Source: Pseudomonas lini (GTDB lineage: Bacteria; Pseudomonadota; Gammaproteobacteria; Pseudomonadales; Pseudomonadaceae). Taken from it: a stretch of 64,000 nucleotides of DNA. A model generated the notes under the pieces. That model did not search any database and was not told the origin of the DNA. It saw only the letters and a list, made by a program, of their open reading frames with translations. How positions within the stretch are numbered: position 1 is the first letter of the stretch; every line of letters starts with the position of its first letter. The stretch covers positions 372,001 to 436,000 of the forward strand of contig NZ_JYLB01000004.1 in the NCBI RefSeq assembly GCF_001042905.1, written 5' to 3'. Shown here one piece after another: positions 13,382 to 22,810 of the stretch. Both the position numbers and the translations under genes were made by a program.

Positions 13382-13469
13382 GTGGGAGCGGGCTTGCTCG
13401 CGAAGGCGGCTTCAAATTCAACAGAGATGTTGACTGATCCAACGCCTTCGCGAGCAAGCCCGCTCCCAC
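13382..13469. repeat. REP pair (REPIN), GTGGGAGCGGGCTTGCTCGCG type
   Basis: Inverted 25-bp arms flank a 38-bp loop; it fills most of the yajQ-mscS gap. Confidence 0.9.
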
Positions 13470-13548
13470 CCGTATTGTGTTTAACCCGGCGGATCTTTCT
13501 GCCGCTCATTTTTTGCGTGCCGGGTAGCCGGAAATCAGGAGAAAGAAG

Positions 13549-14391
13549 ATGGATTTGAATGCTGAAGTGGACAACCTGGTCAAGGTGTCTCAAGCCTGGA
13601 TTCCAATGATCATGGAATACGGCAGCCGCGTGCTGCTGGCGGTGATCACCCTGGCCGTCGGCTGGTGGCTGATCAACAAGGTGACGCAGAAACTCGGCGG
13701 CCTGCTGGCGTTGCGTAATGCCGACCTGGCGCTGCAAGGTTTCATCAGCAGCCTGGCGAACATCATCCTCAAGGTTCTGCTGATTGTCAGCGTAGCGTCG
13801 ATGATCGGTGTGGAAACCACGTCGTTCGTCGCGGCCATCGGTGCTGCCGGCCTGGCGATCGGCCTGGCCTTGCAGGGCAGCCTGGCGAACTTCGCCGGCG
13901 GCGTGCTGATTCTGTTGTTCCGCCCGTTCCGCATCGGTGACTGGATCGAAGCCCAAGGTGTTGCCGGTACTGTCGACAGCATCCAGATCTTCCACACCGT
14001 TTTGCGTACCGGCGATAACAAAACCATCATCGTGCCTAACGGCAATCTGTCGAACGGCATCATTACCAATACCAATCGTCAAACGACACGCAAAGTAGTG
14101 TTTGATGTTGGTGTGGATTGCCACGCGGATCTGCAAAAGGCCCGCGAAGTGTTGCTGGAATTGGCCAGGGATGAGCGGGTGTTGACTGACCCTGTACCGG
14201 AAGCGGTCATTTCCATGCTGGGCGAAAGCTCGATCACTGTTTCGCTACGGGTCTGGGTCAAGACCGCTGACTACTGGAATGTGATGTTCATGTTTAACGA
14301 GCAAGCCCGTGATCGTTTGAAGGCAGCGGGGATTGATATTCCGTTTCCACAGCGGGTGATTCGAGTGGTTCAGGAGTCGGCAACGGTGTAA
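13549..14391 (+). CDS. mscS: Small-conductance mechanosensitive channel MscS
   Basis: A 280-residue inner-membrane channel that opens on membrane tension to release solutes during osmotic downshock. There are three membrane segments in the first 125 residues; the third, pore-lining one has the Ala/Gly-rich pattern AAIGAAGLAIGLALQGSLAN, followed by the MscS beta domain (RPFRIGDWIEA; VPNGNLSNGIITN). The length is close to E. coli MscS (286). AGGAGAAAG precedes the ATG. A terminator lies 87 bp downstream. Confidence 0.95.
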   Translation: MDLNAEVDNLVKVSQAWIPMIMEYGSRVLLAVITLAVGWWLINKVTQKLGGLLALRNADLALQGFISSLANIILKVLLIVSVASMIGVETTSFVAAIGAAGLAIGLALQGSLANFAGGVLILLFRPFRIGDWIEAQGVAGTVDSIQIFHTVLRTGDNKTIIVPNGNLSNGIITNTNRQTTRKVVFDVGVDCHADLQKAREVLLELARDERVLTDPVPEAVISMLGESSITVSLRVWVKTADYWNVMFMFNEQARDRLKAAGIDIPFPQRVIRVVQESATV

Positions 14392-14477
14392 TGATTGGTC
14401 CTTCGATACATGTTTGACCTTTCGGTCAGACTTGTTCTGCAAGAGCTCGATTTATTAAACACAATGCTGTAACCAAT

Positions 14478-14510
14478 AAAAAAAGGCCCATCCGAAGATG
14501 GGCCTTTTTT
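14478..14510. terminator. Bidirectional terminator between mscS and oprD
   Basis: An A-rich run, the stem AAGGCCCATC / GATGGGCCTT with a CGAA loop, and a T-run on the other side serve both converging genes. Confidence 0.93.
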
Positions 14511-14536
14511 GATTACCGCGAACAGGCTTTCGGCAA

Positions 14537-15892
14537 TTACAGAACCGAAATCGGGTAGTCGACGATCAGACGGAACTCGTTGATATCGCCTTCAGCCTGG
14601 TCGGTGTTGGCGCGGTGCCATGCCTGACGAATGCGGAAGGACAGATCTTTCGCAGGGCCTGTCTGAACTACGTATTTAGCTTCGAGGTTGGTTTCGTGGT
14701 GCTTGCCATCTGCGCCATAACCATAGGCAGCGTATGGGCTGTCGGCGTCCATTTTGGTGCCGTCGATATCCCAGCCTTTAGCGTAACGGGTCATGAAGCT
14801 CAAACCAGGTACGCCGTACTCAGCCATTTTCAGGTCATAACGAACTTGTACAGATTTTTCGTTTGGAGCGTTGAAGTCAGAGTACTGGATGGAGTTGGCG
14901 AGGAAGATAGAGTCGCCGCCACGGTTGTTCTTGCCCACACCGACGTAGTCGAACGGGGTATCGCCGTTAACCTTCTGGAAGGCTAGGGTAATGGTGTGTG
15001 CTTTCAGGAACGAGAGCGCGGTAGCCAAGGAGAACGTGTTGTTGCTGATGTCGCCGGCTTTAGCGTCACCGGTATCGGTGGTGCGGTAGATGTTGAAGTC
15101 AGTGTTAAGCGACGTGTCACCACTGAATGGAGTGGTGAGGTTCACGTTGGCGTAGTACTGGTTCCAAACGTCTTCCAGTTTTGCGCCGTACAGCGATGCG
15201 GACAGGTTGTCAGTGATGCCGTACTTACCACCAAAGTAGTCGATGGAGTTGGCTTTGATATTGTCGGCATATTGCGACCACAGATCGCCGTCAAGTGCGT
15301 TTTTGTCCTGGCTGGACGCCGAGTAAAAATGACCGGCTTCAAGGTCAAGGTTTTTGACTTCGCTGCTCTGCAGCTGGAAGCCGCGGGCAGTTTGCGGAAG
15401 GATCCGGGAGCCGCCAACAGCGAACACTGGAGCAGTGCTTGGCTGCATGTCACCGAATTTCAGCTCGGTTTTGGAGACGCGGAATTTAACCGCTGCACCG
15501 GCTTTGCCCTGGCTGTCGTTGACTTCATGGGCATAACCGTTGGCCTTGATGGTGTCGCTACGGCTCATGTTACCCGTACCGGAAGTGCCGTCACCGCCAT
15601 CCAGTTTGATGGCCAGGTAACCGAACGCATCAACGCCAACGCCAACAGTACCTTGGGTGTAACCGGAACTGAAGTTGCCCCAAATGCCCTGGGTCCAGTC
15701 TTTCTGGTCGTGGCCGCGATTCTTGTTGTCACGGTTGAAGTAATAGTTGCGAAGCAGCAAGTCGAACTTGGCGTCTTCAACAAAACCTTTGGCTTCAGCC
15801 TGGTCACTTACGAACGGTGCGGCCGTAGCCATTTGAGTACTGGCTGCTGCTGCAACTGCCAGTGCGATCATGCTCCACTTCATCACGCGCAT
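14537..15892 (-). CDS. oprD: OprD-family outer-membrane porin
   Basis: A 451-residue porin with a signal peptide (residues 1-25, cleavage after ATA or TAA) and the OprD hallmarks AKGFVEDAKFDLLLRNYYFN, GGDSIFLANSIQYSDFN and HHETNLEAKYVVQ. The last residues DYPISVL form the closing strand. From memory it is strongly similar along its whole length to P. aeruginosa OprD, the 18-strand channel for basic amino acids that also admits carbapenems. The HIT-slyX-cold-shock genes next to it match the oprD neighbourhood of P. aeruginosa. AAGGAG lies 8 nt before the ATG at 15892. Substrate specificity here is inferred. Confidence 0.92.
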   Translation of the reverse strand: MRVMKWSMIALAVAAAASTQMATAAPFVSDQAEAKGFVEDAKFDLLLRNYYFNRDNKNRGHDQKDWTQGIWGNFSSGYTQGTVGVGVDAFGYLAIKLDGGDGTSGTGNMSRSDTIKANGYAHEVNDSQGKAGAAVKFRVSKTELKFGDMQPSTAPVFAVGGSRILPQTARGFQLQSSEVKNLDLEAGHFYSASSQDKNALDGDLWSQYADNIKANSIDYFGGKYGITDNLSASLYGAKLEDVWNQYYANVNLTTPFSGDTSLNTDFNIYRTTDTGDAKAGDISNNTFSLATALSFLKAHTITLAFQKVNGDTPFDYVGVGKNNRGGDSIFLANSIQYSDFNAPNEKSVQVRYDLKMAEYGVPGLSFMTRYAKGWDIDGTKMDADSPYAAYGYGADGKHHETNLEAKYVVQTGPAKDLSFRIRQAWHRANTDQAEGDINEFRLIVDYPISVL

Positions 15893-15970
15893 CGTGATTT
15901 GCTCCTTTGGTTTTTAGAAGAGTACTGCCGTCCCGCCTGTTTTATTATCCGGGCGGCTCTTTCTTTTTGT

Positions 15971-15997
15971 GTCGGCGCAAACTTATATCACGCCGAC
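15971..15997 (-). promoter_or_regulatory. Dyad around a possible oprD -10 element
   Basis: GTCGGCG and CGCCGAC form a perfect 7-bp inverted repeat with a 13-bp centre. On the oprD strand the centre reads TGATATAAGTTTG and contains the -10-like TATAAG. It lies about 80-105 bp before the oprD start codon. This would suit a repressor overlapping the promoter; no convincing -35 element is seen. Confidence 0.4.
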
Positions 15998-16045
15998 CAT
16001 GTTGGCGATACTTGCGGATCTAACCTTTCAGCTTCTTTACGACCC

Positions 16046-16076
16046 TGTCGCAAATGGCTGGGTAGATGTCGCAAAT
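16046..16076. promoter_or_regulatory. Direct repeat TGTCGCAAAT, two copies 21 bp apart
   Basis: Identical 10-bp copies at 16046-16055 and 16067-16076 are spaced two helical turns apart, about 155-185 bp upstream of oprD. The layout is that of an activator binding in tandem; the factor is unknown. Confidence 0.45.
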
Positions 16077-16547
16077 TCACAATCCCGACGCAATCGGACT
16101 GACAACTTCAGCGTTGTTTTCCATGACTTGAGCATCGGTAAAAAAGAGTCCCTGGTCCTGCACTTGAATCTCCATCGGGCAATCCTGCCACTGTTTTTAT
16201 TGGCCTTAAGGCTTCCACTTCCAGCGGACGCCTTATAGACGATATAGGTGTGAATGCAACAAGCGTGCACAAATCGGAATTCTGTTGCTGTTTTTTTCCA
16301 AAGGCCTGCCTGCTGCTGTAAAAACCCCATAAAACCGGGGGGTTCAAGCTCGTTTTACTTGGGCTTGACGCCATGCTTCGCATCGTGTTTACCACATCGA
16401 GCTGATGGGGGCGACAACCAAAAACGTTACCGGTTCACCCCGCCAGTGAGTAGTTAGCGGATGCTGACGCACTGAGCGTAGACGCGTTGTGCGGTTTTGG
16501 TGCAAAAAATTTCAATTGCTGTACCGAATTCACACAGCGTCGCTTTG

Positions 16548-16562
16548 TGTTCGAATCGAACA
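16548..16562. promoter_or_regulatory. 15-bp palindrome upstream of the HIT gene
   Basis: TGTTCGA-A-TCGAACA is a perfect 7-bp inverted repeat with a single central base, about 230 bp before the HIT start codon. GCCCG/CGGGC follows immediately and may form a small hairpin. It is a candidate operator of unknown partner. Confidence 0.35.
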
Positions 16563-16791
16563 GCCCGTTGTTTATCGGGCATTTCGGCATTTTTTGTGCT
16601 GCGGCGGGTTCTGTCATGGTGCATGCCGGATCAAAATGGCTCATGTCGGGGCGCCCGGAGGACGCTGCAGGTGGCAGTTCGTCGTGAAGCGCGTGGCATT
16701 CGCAGGTATGCTGCCGTCCTGTCGCTTGGTGCCGCCGTCTTTTGGTATGGGCGCTAAGCTGAAAAAAGATGACCAGAGGGGAGTGCGCGCT

Positions 16792-17217
16792 GTGTTCGCT
16801 TTAGATCCACGACTTCAACAAGACACGTTGCCGATCGGCGATTTCCCGCTCTGTCGGTTGCTGTTGTCCAATGATTCGAACTACCCGTGGTTCATCCTCG
16901 TGCCACGCCGCGAGGATATCAGTGAGATATTTCAGTTAGATGTCGCAGATCAACAGCAGCTGTGGCAGGAAACGACCGCGCTGGCGGAAATGCTCAAGGA
17001 CTCATTCGATGCGGACAAGTTGAACGTCGCGGCCTTGGGTAATGTAGTCAGTCAGTTGCACATGCATGTGATTGTGCGCAAGCGTGAGGACGCCGCCTGG
17101 CCAGCTCCGGTCTGGGGCAAGCAGCAGGCTTTACCCTACAGTCCAGAGCAGATCGCGACGATTCGCGAACGGCTGCGTCTGGTGTTGACCGATGACTTCA
17201 CGTTTCTGGAGGGTTGA
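16792..17217 (+). CDS. HIT-like protein with Q-x-H-x-H motif
   Basis: A 141-residue histidine-triad family protein. The motif region reads NVVSQLHMHVIVRKR: aligned on HxHxH, the first histidine is Gln88 while the nucleophile His90 and the third His92 are kept. HIT proteins hydrolyse or transfer nucleotides; this branch's substrate is unknown. I chose GTG 16792 (VFALDPRLQQDTLPIGD) because AGGGGAG lies 8 nt upstream and the family begins there; the longer frame to the left has no family similarity. slyX starts 3 nt after the stop codon. Confidence 0.88.
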   Translation: MFALDPRLQQDTLPIGDFPLCRLLLSNDSNYPWFILVPRREDISEIFQLDVADQQQLWQETTALAEMLKDSFDADKLNVAALGNVVSQLHMHVIVRKREDAAWPAPVWGKQQALPYSPEQIATIRERLRLVLTDDFTFLEG

Positions 17218-17220
17218 GTC

Positions 17221-17427
17221 ATGAGCCTGGAAGAACGCGTTACCGACCTGGAAAGCCAGTTGGCGTTTCAGGATGACACCATCCAGGCATTGAGTGATGT
17301 GCTGGCGACGCAGCAGCGTGCAGTGGAGCGCCTGCAACTGCAAATGGCCGCATTGCTCAAGCGGCAGGAAGAAATGGTCGGTCAGTTCGAGTCCTTCGAA
17401 GAAGAGGCGCCACCGCCGCATTACTGA
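17221..17427 (+). CDS. slyX: SlyX family coiled-coil protein
   Basis: A 68-residue protein, almost entirely one amphipathic coiled coil with heptads through [18 protein letters not shown], ending in the conserved APPPHY. SlyX is found next to FKBP-type slyD in enterics; its function is unknown. It follows the HIT gene with a 3-nt gap and is surely cotranscribed with it. A terminator follows. Confidence 0.92.
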   Translation: MSLEERVTDLESQLAFQDDTIQALSDVLATQQRAVERLQLQMAALLKRQEEMVGQFESFEEEAPPPHY

Positions 17428-17436
17428 AATGCAGGC

Positions 17437-17473
17437 AAAAAAAACCGCGAACGATTGTTCGCGGTTTTTTTTT
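17437..17473. terminator. Bidirectional terminator between slyX and the cold-shock-domain gene
   Basis: An 8-bp stem CCGCGAAC / GTTCGCGG with a GATT loop is flanked by A8 on the left and T9 on the right. Confidence 0.95.
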
Positions 17474-17483
17474 AGCCTTGGAA

Positions 17484-18086
17484 TCAGCGACGCGGCAGGG
17501 CGGCGATCACATCTTCGGCTTGCAGGCCTTTGTCACGGTTCATGACAGAGAACTCCACGCGCTGGCCTTCGACCAGAACACGGTGGCCTTCACCGCGAAT
17601 TGCCCGGAAATGCACAAAAATATCATCGCCGGAGTCACGGGAAATAAAGCCGAAGCCTTTGGAGGTGTTGAACCACTTGACGGTGCCAGTATCGCGGTTG
17701 CTCATGTCATAGCTTGGCGAGGCGGCGGCCGGTGAAGATTTGTAGAAGCTGACGGCCAGGTGCAAAAGAATGGCGATCAGGGCAACGACCAGACTGAACA
17801 GAACGGCAGGTTGACCGGCGATGACAGGCATCGGGGCGATCAGTGTCAGGGTTTGCAGCACGACAGCCAGAACCAGCAAGGCGCTGACCAGGTTTTGCAG
17901 TTGATGACGCGGGCCTTTGTTCCAGTAAGGGATAACAGGTGCAAGGGTGAGGTTGAGCAGGCCGAAAAAGGCCAGGTACAGCGCATCGGGTTGTTGCAGG
18001 TAAGGTACCGCTTCGGATCGCAGGCTAGGGATGAAGGACAGCAGCAGGGCTGCTGCGCCCATTAGCAGGTGGACGATTTTCAACAT
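17484..18086 (-). CDS. Membrane-anchored cold-shock-domain protein
   Basis: A 200-residue protein with four predicted membrane helices (about residues 4-20, 36-54, 66-85, 92-113) and a complete C-terminal cold-shock domain (residues 133-198) with RNP1 KGFGFI at 143-148 and RNP2 DIFVHF at 155-160. An internal ATG at codon 128 ([12 protein letters not shown]) would give a normal soluble Csp, but no ribosome site precedes it, so the full-length form is favoured. The topology would put the nucleic-acid binding domain in the cytoplasm. A similar protein sits beside slyX in P. aeruginosa. The function is unknown. Confidence 0.85.
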   Translation of the reverse strand: MLKIVHLLMGAAALLLSFIPSLRSEAVPYLQQPDALYLAFFGLLNLTLAPVIPYWNKGPRHQLQNLVSALLVLAVVLQTLTLIAPMPVIAGQPAVLFSLVVALIAILLHLAVSFYKSSPAAASPSYDMSNRDTGTVKWFNTSKGFGFISRDSGDDIFVHFRAIRGEGHRVLVEGQRVEFSVMNRDKGLQAEDVIAALPRR

Positions 18087-18550
18087 TTTAATTAACTCAC
18101 GTTAAGACGGATCACAAGGAAGAGCTGATGGAGCACGGTTCGCTTCAGAACAATAAGAGGCGTTGGACACGTACCCGGTATCAGCCTATGCGCAACCCCC
18201 GGAAAATAGGCGGTAGCGACACACTGCCTATTTAACAGCAAAGCCCGCGGCTACTCAAATCAGGCAGTCCAGCGGTGCTTTCCACTGGCCGGTATGCCGA
18301 TGCCGCTTGCTGAGTGTTGTTCGCGCGCAGGGTTCCTCGGATCTTTTGCTTTTTCATTGAGTGATGTTGCGTCAGTTCTTGTGGGAAAACGTCCGGCCTA
18401 GGACGTGCTCCATGATCTCCCCTCCGTTGTTGGCTTATCCTACGTTGATGGTCATAAAGTCATCTGGATATGCCTGTGCGCCTGCGCTTTTATAAGGAAA
18501 CGGAATATGACTCTTATAAGCAGCAAGGATGGCAAAGGAGTGTCAACGGT
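18087..18550. other. Non-coding stretch holding a hairpin upstream of the membrane cold-shock gene
   Basis: Imperfect 11-bp arms AAATAGGCGGT (18204-18214) and ACTGCCTATTT (18223-18233) with an 8-nt loop lie about 120 nt before the minus-strand gene starting at 18086, in what would be its leader. The remainder contains the promoter region of the ribbon-helix-helix gene; no other gene is supported apart from a weak leader frame at 18507. Confidence 0.5.
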
Positions 18551-18605
18551 ATGGTTCATGAAGACAGGCGAAACGAGGGGAGGGTCGGTCCACTCAAGGA
18601 CGTAA
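18507..18605 (+). CDS. Possible 32-residue leader peptide overlapping the ribbon-helix-helix gene
   Basis: ATG 18507 has a good ribosome site (AAGGAA, 7 nt upstream) and opens a 32-codon frame that overlaps the start of the next gene out of frame by 55 nt. The peptide has no recognisable family. It might couple or limit translation of the downstream gene, or be chance. Confidence 0.25.
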   Translation: MTLISSKDGKGVSTVWFMKTGETRGGSVHSRT

Positions 18606-18889
18606 GGATTGATTCATTAGTCAGCGAATTCGATATGGGCCTGGCCCAACCATTTTCCCGGTCAGTGCGTTTGAATGGCTTTGCCACCTGTTTGCGGCTG
18701 GAGCAGGTCTATTGGGATATTTTGGGTGATATGGCCAAGGTCAATTGCTGCTCGGTCAGTGCGCTGTTGTCCCACGTGGATCGTGAAGTGCATTTGCGTC
18801 ATGGCGGGGTGAAGAACTTCACCGGGCTGGTGCGGGTTGTCTGCGTCGTGCACAGCCTGAAGGAGGGAAGTTGCCTCGTCATGGCTTAG
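18551..18889 (+). CDS. Ribbon-helix-helix domain protein (RHH_4 type)
   Basis: A 112-residue protein whose central part (SRSVRLNGFATCLRLEQVYW, then ILGDMAKVNCCSVSALLS) matches the small ribbon-helix-helix family that precedes conserved LRHGGVKNFTGLVRVVC. Such proteins are presumed DNA-binding regulators, with no defined targets. I chose ATG 18551 with AAGGAG 10 nt upstream; a start at 18470 would add 27 residues. It stands alone between the cold-shock-domain gene and the FmdB gene. Confidence 0.7.
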   Translation: MVHEDRRNEGRVGPLKDVRIDSLVSEFDMGLAQPFSRSVRLNGFATCLRLEQVYWDILGDMAKVNCCSVSALLSHVDREVHLRHGGVKNFTGLVRVVCVVHSLKEGSCLVMA

Positions 18890-19025
18890 CGGTGGCGATT
18901 GATCGGGTCGAGTGTCGGTCTGTGCAGTCTTACGGCTGCACAGGCTGCATTTAATGGATATAATCCCGCCCTTTGCCGCAAAGCCCAGCATGCGCGGTAG
19001 CAATCTGATCGCCGAGACAACCCCC

Positions 19026-19247
19026 ATGCCGATGTACGACTATCAATGTGCTTCCTGTGGTCATCAGTTGGAAGCCATTCAAAAGATCAGCGCAGCACCG
19101 CTGGTCGACTGCCCTGCCTGCCAGGCGCCAGAGCTGAAAAAGATGCTGTCCATGCCGGGCTTCCGCCTCAGCGGCACCGGCTGGTACGAAACCGACTTCA
19201 AGACCGGTTCCAAGAAGAATCTGGCCGGTGGCGACAAAGCTGACTAG
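19026..19247 (+). CDS. FmdB-type zinc ribbon protein
   Basis: A 73-residue protein with two CxxC pairs (CASC and CPAC) separated by 18 residues, forming the FmdB/CxxC_CxxC_SSSS zinc ribbon; MPMYDYQCASCGH is the family start. The C-terminal half is polar and probably flexible. The family was named for a regulator in methylotrophs, but the role in Pseudomonas is unknown. It is 122 bp upstream of aspS on the same strand, a conserved pairing. Confidence 0.9.
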   Translation: MPMYDYQCASCGHQLEAIQKISAAPLVDCPACQAPELKKMLSMPGFRLSGTGWYETDFKTGSKKNLAGGDKAD

Positions 19248-19369
19248 GGTCTAGCGCCCGGGCTGAATGACACGCGCGAGCTCTTGCATCATCTGGCACC
19301 TTGTTTAGGTGTGGGGGTGCGGCAAGACCTCCAACCGAATTTCGAATTACGAGAAGTGAAACCACTACC

Positions 19370-21145
<1,776 letters not shown>

Positions 21146-21154
21146 GGCTGACCA

Positions 21155-21186
21155 GAAGGGCGCATCTTCGGATGCGCCCTTTCTTT
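21155..21186 (+). terminator. Rho-independent terminator after aspS
   Basis: The stem GAAGGGCGCATC / GATGCGCCCTTTC with a TTCG tetraloop is followed by a short T-rich tail. Confidence 0.9.
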
Positions 21187-21268
21187 ATAGAATGGTCGAG
21201 ATTTTTTTTTGCTGGCTGGCGCATCATGGCGTGGCGGGCAATGTTTCAAAGATAATTCGGAGCGAGTT

Positions 21269-22015
21269 ATGGCGGGTCATTCCAAGTGGGCGAACATCAA
21301 GCACCGCAAAGAACGTCAGGATGCCAAGAAGGGCAAGATTTTCACCAAGTGGATTCGTGAACTGACGGTTGCTGCTCGTCAGGGTGGCGGTGATCCGGGC
21401 TCCAACCCGCGTTTGCGTCTGGCGCTGGACAAAGCGCTGGGTGCGAACATGAGTCGCGACATCATCGATCGCGCGGTTGCTCGTGGTGCCGGCGCCGCCG
21501 ATACCGACGACATGGTCGAACTGACCTACGAAGGTTACGGCCCGGGCGGTGTGGCGGTGATGGTCGAATGCATGACCGACAACCGCAACCGCACCGCAGC
21601 GGCTGTTCGCCATGCGTTCAGCAAGTGCGGCGGCAACCTCGGCACCGACGGTTCGGTGGCCTACCTGTTCGAGCGCAAGGGGCAGGTTTCCTTCGCGCCA
21701 GGCGTTGATGAGGATGCGCTGATGGAAGCGGCCATGGAGGCCGATGCCGATGACGTGGTGACCCACGAAGACGGCTCCATCGACGTGTTTACCTCGTTCG
21801 CCGGTTTCTACTCGGTGCGTAATGCCCTGGAAGCGGCCGGTTTCAAAGGCGATGACGCGGAAATCGTGATGTTGCCGACCACCAGTGCCGAACTGGACCT
21901 GGAAGGCGCCGAGAAGGTTCTCAAGCTGATCGACATGCTTGAAGACCTGGATGATGTGCAAAACGTGTATTCCAACGCCGACATCCCAGAGTCGGTGGCC
22001 GCACAGCTCGGTTGA
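21269..22015 (+). CDS. yebC: YebC/PmpR family transcriptional regulator
   Basis: A 248-residue TACO1/YebC-family protein with the invariant start [15 protein letters not shown] and the family segments [15 protein letters not shown] and GSVAYLFE. PmpR of P. aeruginosa represses the PQS regulator gene, and TACO1-like members also help ribosomes at polyproline stretches; which applies here is unknown. GGAGCGAG lies directly upstream of ATG 21269. It precedes ruvC as in most gammaproteobacteria. Confidence 0.96.
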   Translation: MAGHSKWANIKHRKERQDAKKGKIFTKWIRELTVAARQGGGDPGSNPRLRLALDKALGANMSRDIIDRAVARGAGAADTDDMVELTYEGYGPGGVAVMVECMTDNRNRTAAAVRHAFSKCGGNLGTDGSVAYLFERKGQVSFAPGVDEDALMEAAMEADADDVVTHEDGSIDVFTSFAGFYSVRNALEAAGFKGDDAEIVMLPTTSAELDLEGAEKVLKLIDMLEDLDDVQNVYSNADIPESVAAQLG

Positions 22016-22051
22016 TGCATTGATAAAGATCGCAGCCCTCACCTGGTCCCT

Positions 22052-22128
22052 GTAGGAGCTGGCGAAGCCTGCGATCTTTTGACTTTAAGATCGAAAATCA
22101 AAAGATCGCAGCCTTCGGCAGCTCCTAC
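22052..22128. repeat. REP pair, GTAGGAGCTG...GCGATCTTTTGA type
   Basis: Inverted copies of the GTAGGAGCTG-type unit, ending in GATCTTTTGA and TCAAAAGATC, sit between yebC and ruvC. An additional GATCGCAG copy lies at 22027. Confidence 0.85.
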
Positions 22129-22170
22129 ACAGTTATCCTCAAGCCACCGCGATCTCTTTCTGCAGGCGTT

Positions 22171-22695
22171 ATGACTTTAATTCTTGGTATCGACCCCGGT
22201 TCGCGTATCACCGGTTATGGCGTGGTACGTGATACCGGGCGTGGTTGCGTGTACGTGGCGTCGGGCTGCATTCGCACGGGCTCCGGCGAGCTGCATGAGC
22301 GCCTGCAAATCGTCTATCGGGGCGTGCGTGAAGTGATCCAGACCTACGGCCCGGTGACCATGGGCATTGAAAAAGTCTTCATGGCGCGCAATGCCGACTC
22401 CGCCCTCAAACTCGGCCAGGCCCGCGGCGCAGCCATCGTGGCTGGTGCGGAGGAAAGCCTGGAAATCGCCGAATACACCGCGACCCAAGTCAAACAGGCG
22501 GTGACCGGCACCGGCGGGGCGAACAAGGAACAAGTGCAAATGATGGTCATGCACATGCTGAAATTGACCAGCAAGCCGCAAATCGATGCCTCGGACGCCC
22601 TGGCCATCGCGATTTGCCACGCTCACACCCGCTCCAGCCTGTTGCCTCATGGTCTGGGTACGGCACGCAGTCGTGGCGGGCGCCTGCGTCTCTGA
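22171..22695 (+). CDS. ruvC: Holliday junction endonuclease RuvC
   Basis: A 174-residue resolvase that cuts Holliday junctions symmetrically after RuvAB branch migration. The RNase H-like fold has acidic residues in [13 protein letters not shown] (Asp7), GIEKVF (Glu) and [12 protein letters not shown] (Asp). The length matches E. coli RuvC (173). It is separated from ruvA by 115 bp that contains a strong hairpin, so it may be partly uncoupled from ruvAB. Confidence 0.97.
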   Translation: MTLILGIDPGSRITGYGVVRDTGRGCVYVASGCIRTGSGELHERLQIVYRGVREVIQTYGPVTMGIEKVFMARNADSALKLGQARGAAIVAGAEESLEIAEYTATQVKQAVTGTGGANKEQVQMMVMHMLKLTSKPQIDASDALAIAICHAHTRSSLLPHGLGTARSRGGRLRL

Positions 22696-22725
22696 TAGCA
22701 TCAGCAATCATTTTTTATGGAATGA

Positions 22726-22758
22726 GGGTTTTGCGCCTGTGTTGTCGGCGCAAAACCC
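22726..22758 (+). terminator. Hairpin between ruvC and ruvA
   Basis: A perfect 12-bp stem GGGTTTTGCGCC / GGCGCAAAACCC with a 9-nt loop is followed by TTGTTCT, a weak uridine tract. It could act as a partial terminator or RNA stabiliser inside the ruv cluster. Confidence 0.55.
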
Positions 22759-22810
22759 TTGTTCTGTCAGTCGCCAGCACTGATCTGGCCAAGGCTCAAG
22801 GATCTGAAAC

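Larger units (their letters stand above)
15893..16791. other. 899-bp non-coding region between oprD and the HIT gene
   Basis: No convincing gene is seen on either strand: short open frames lack ribosome sites and Pseudomonas codon use, and the region is less GC-rich than its surroundings. It holds the divergent promoter zone, the oprD dyad at 15971-15997, a 10-bp direct repeat at 16046-16076 and a palindrome at 16548-16562. A small RNA cannot be excluded by eye. Confidence 0.6.

Noticed and set aside
16108..16395. Short open frames in the oprD-HIT gap
   Set aside because: Unusual composition, no ribosome sites, and several overlapping alternatives of equal length on both strands.
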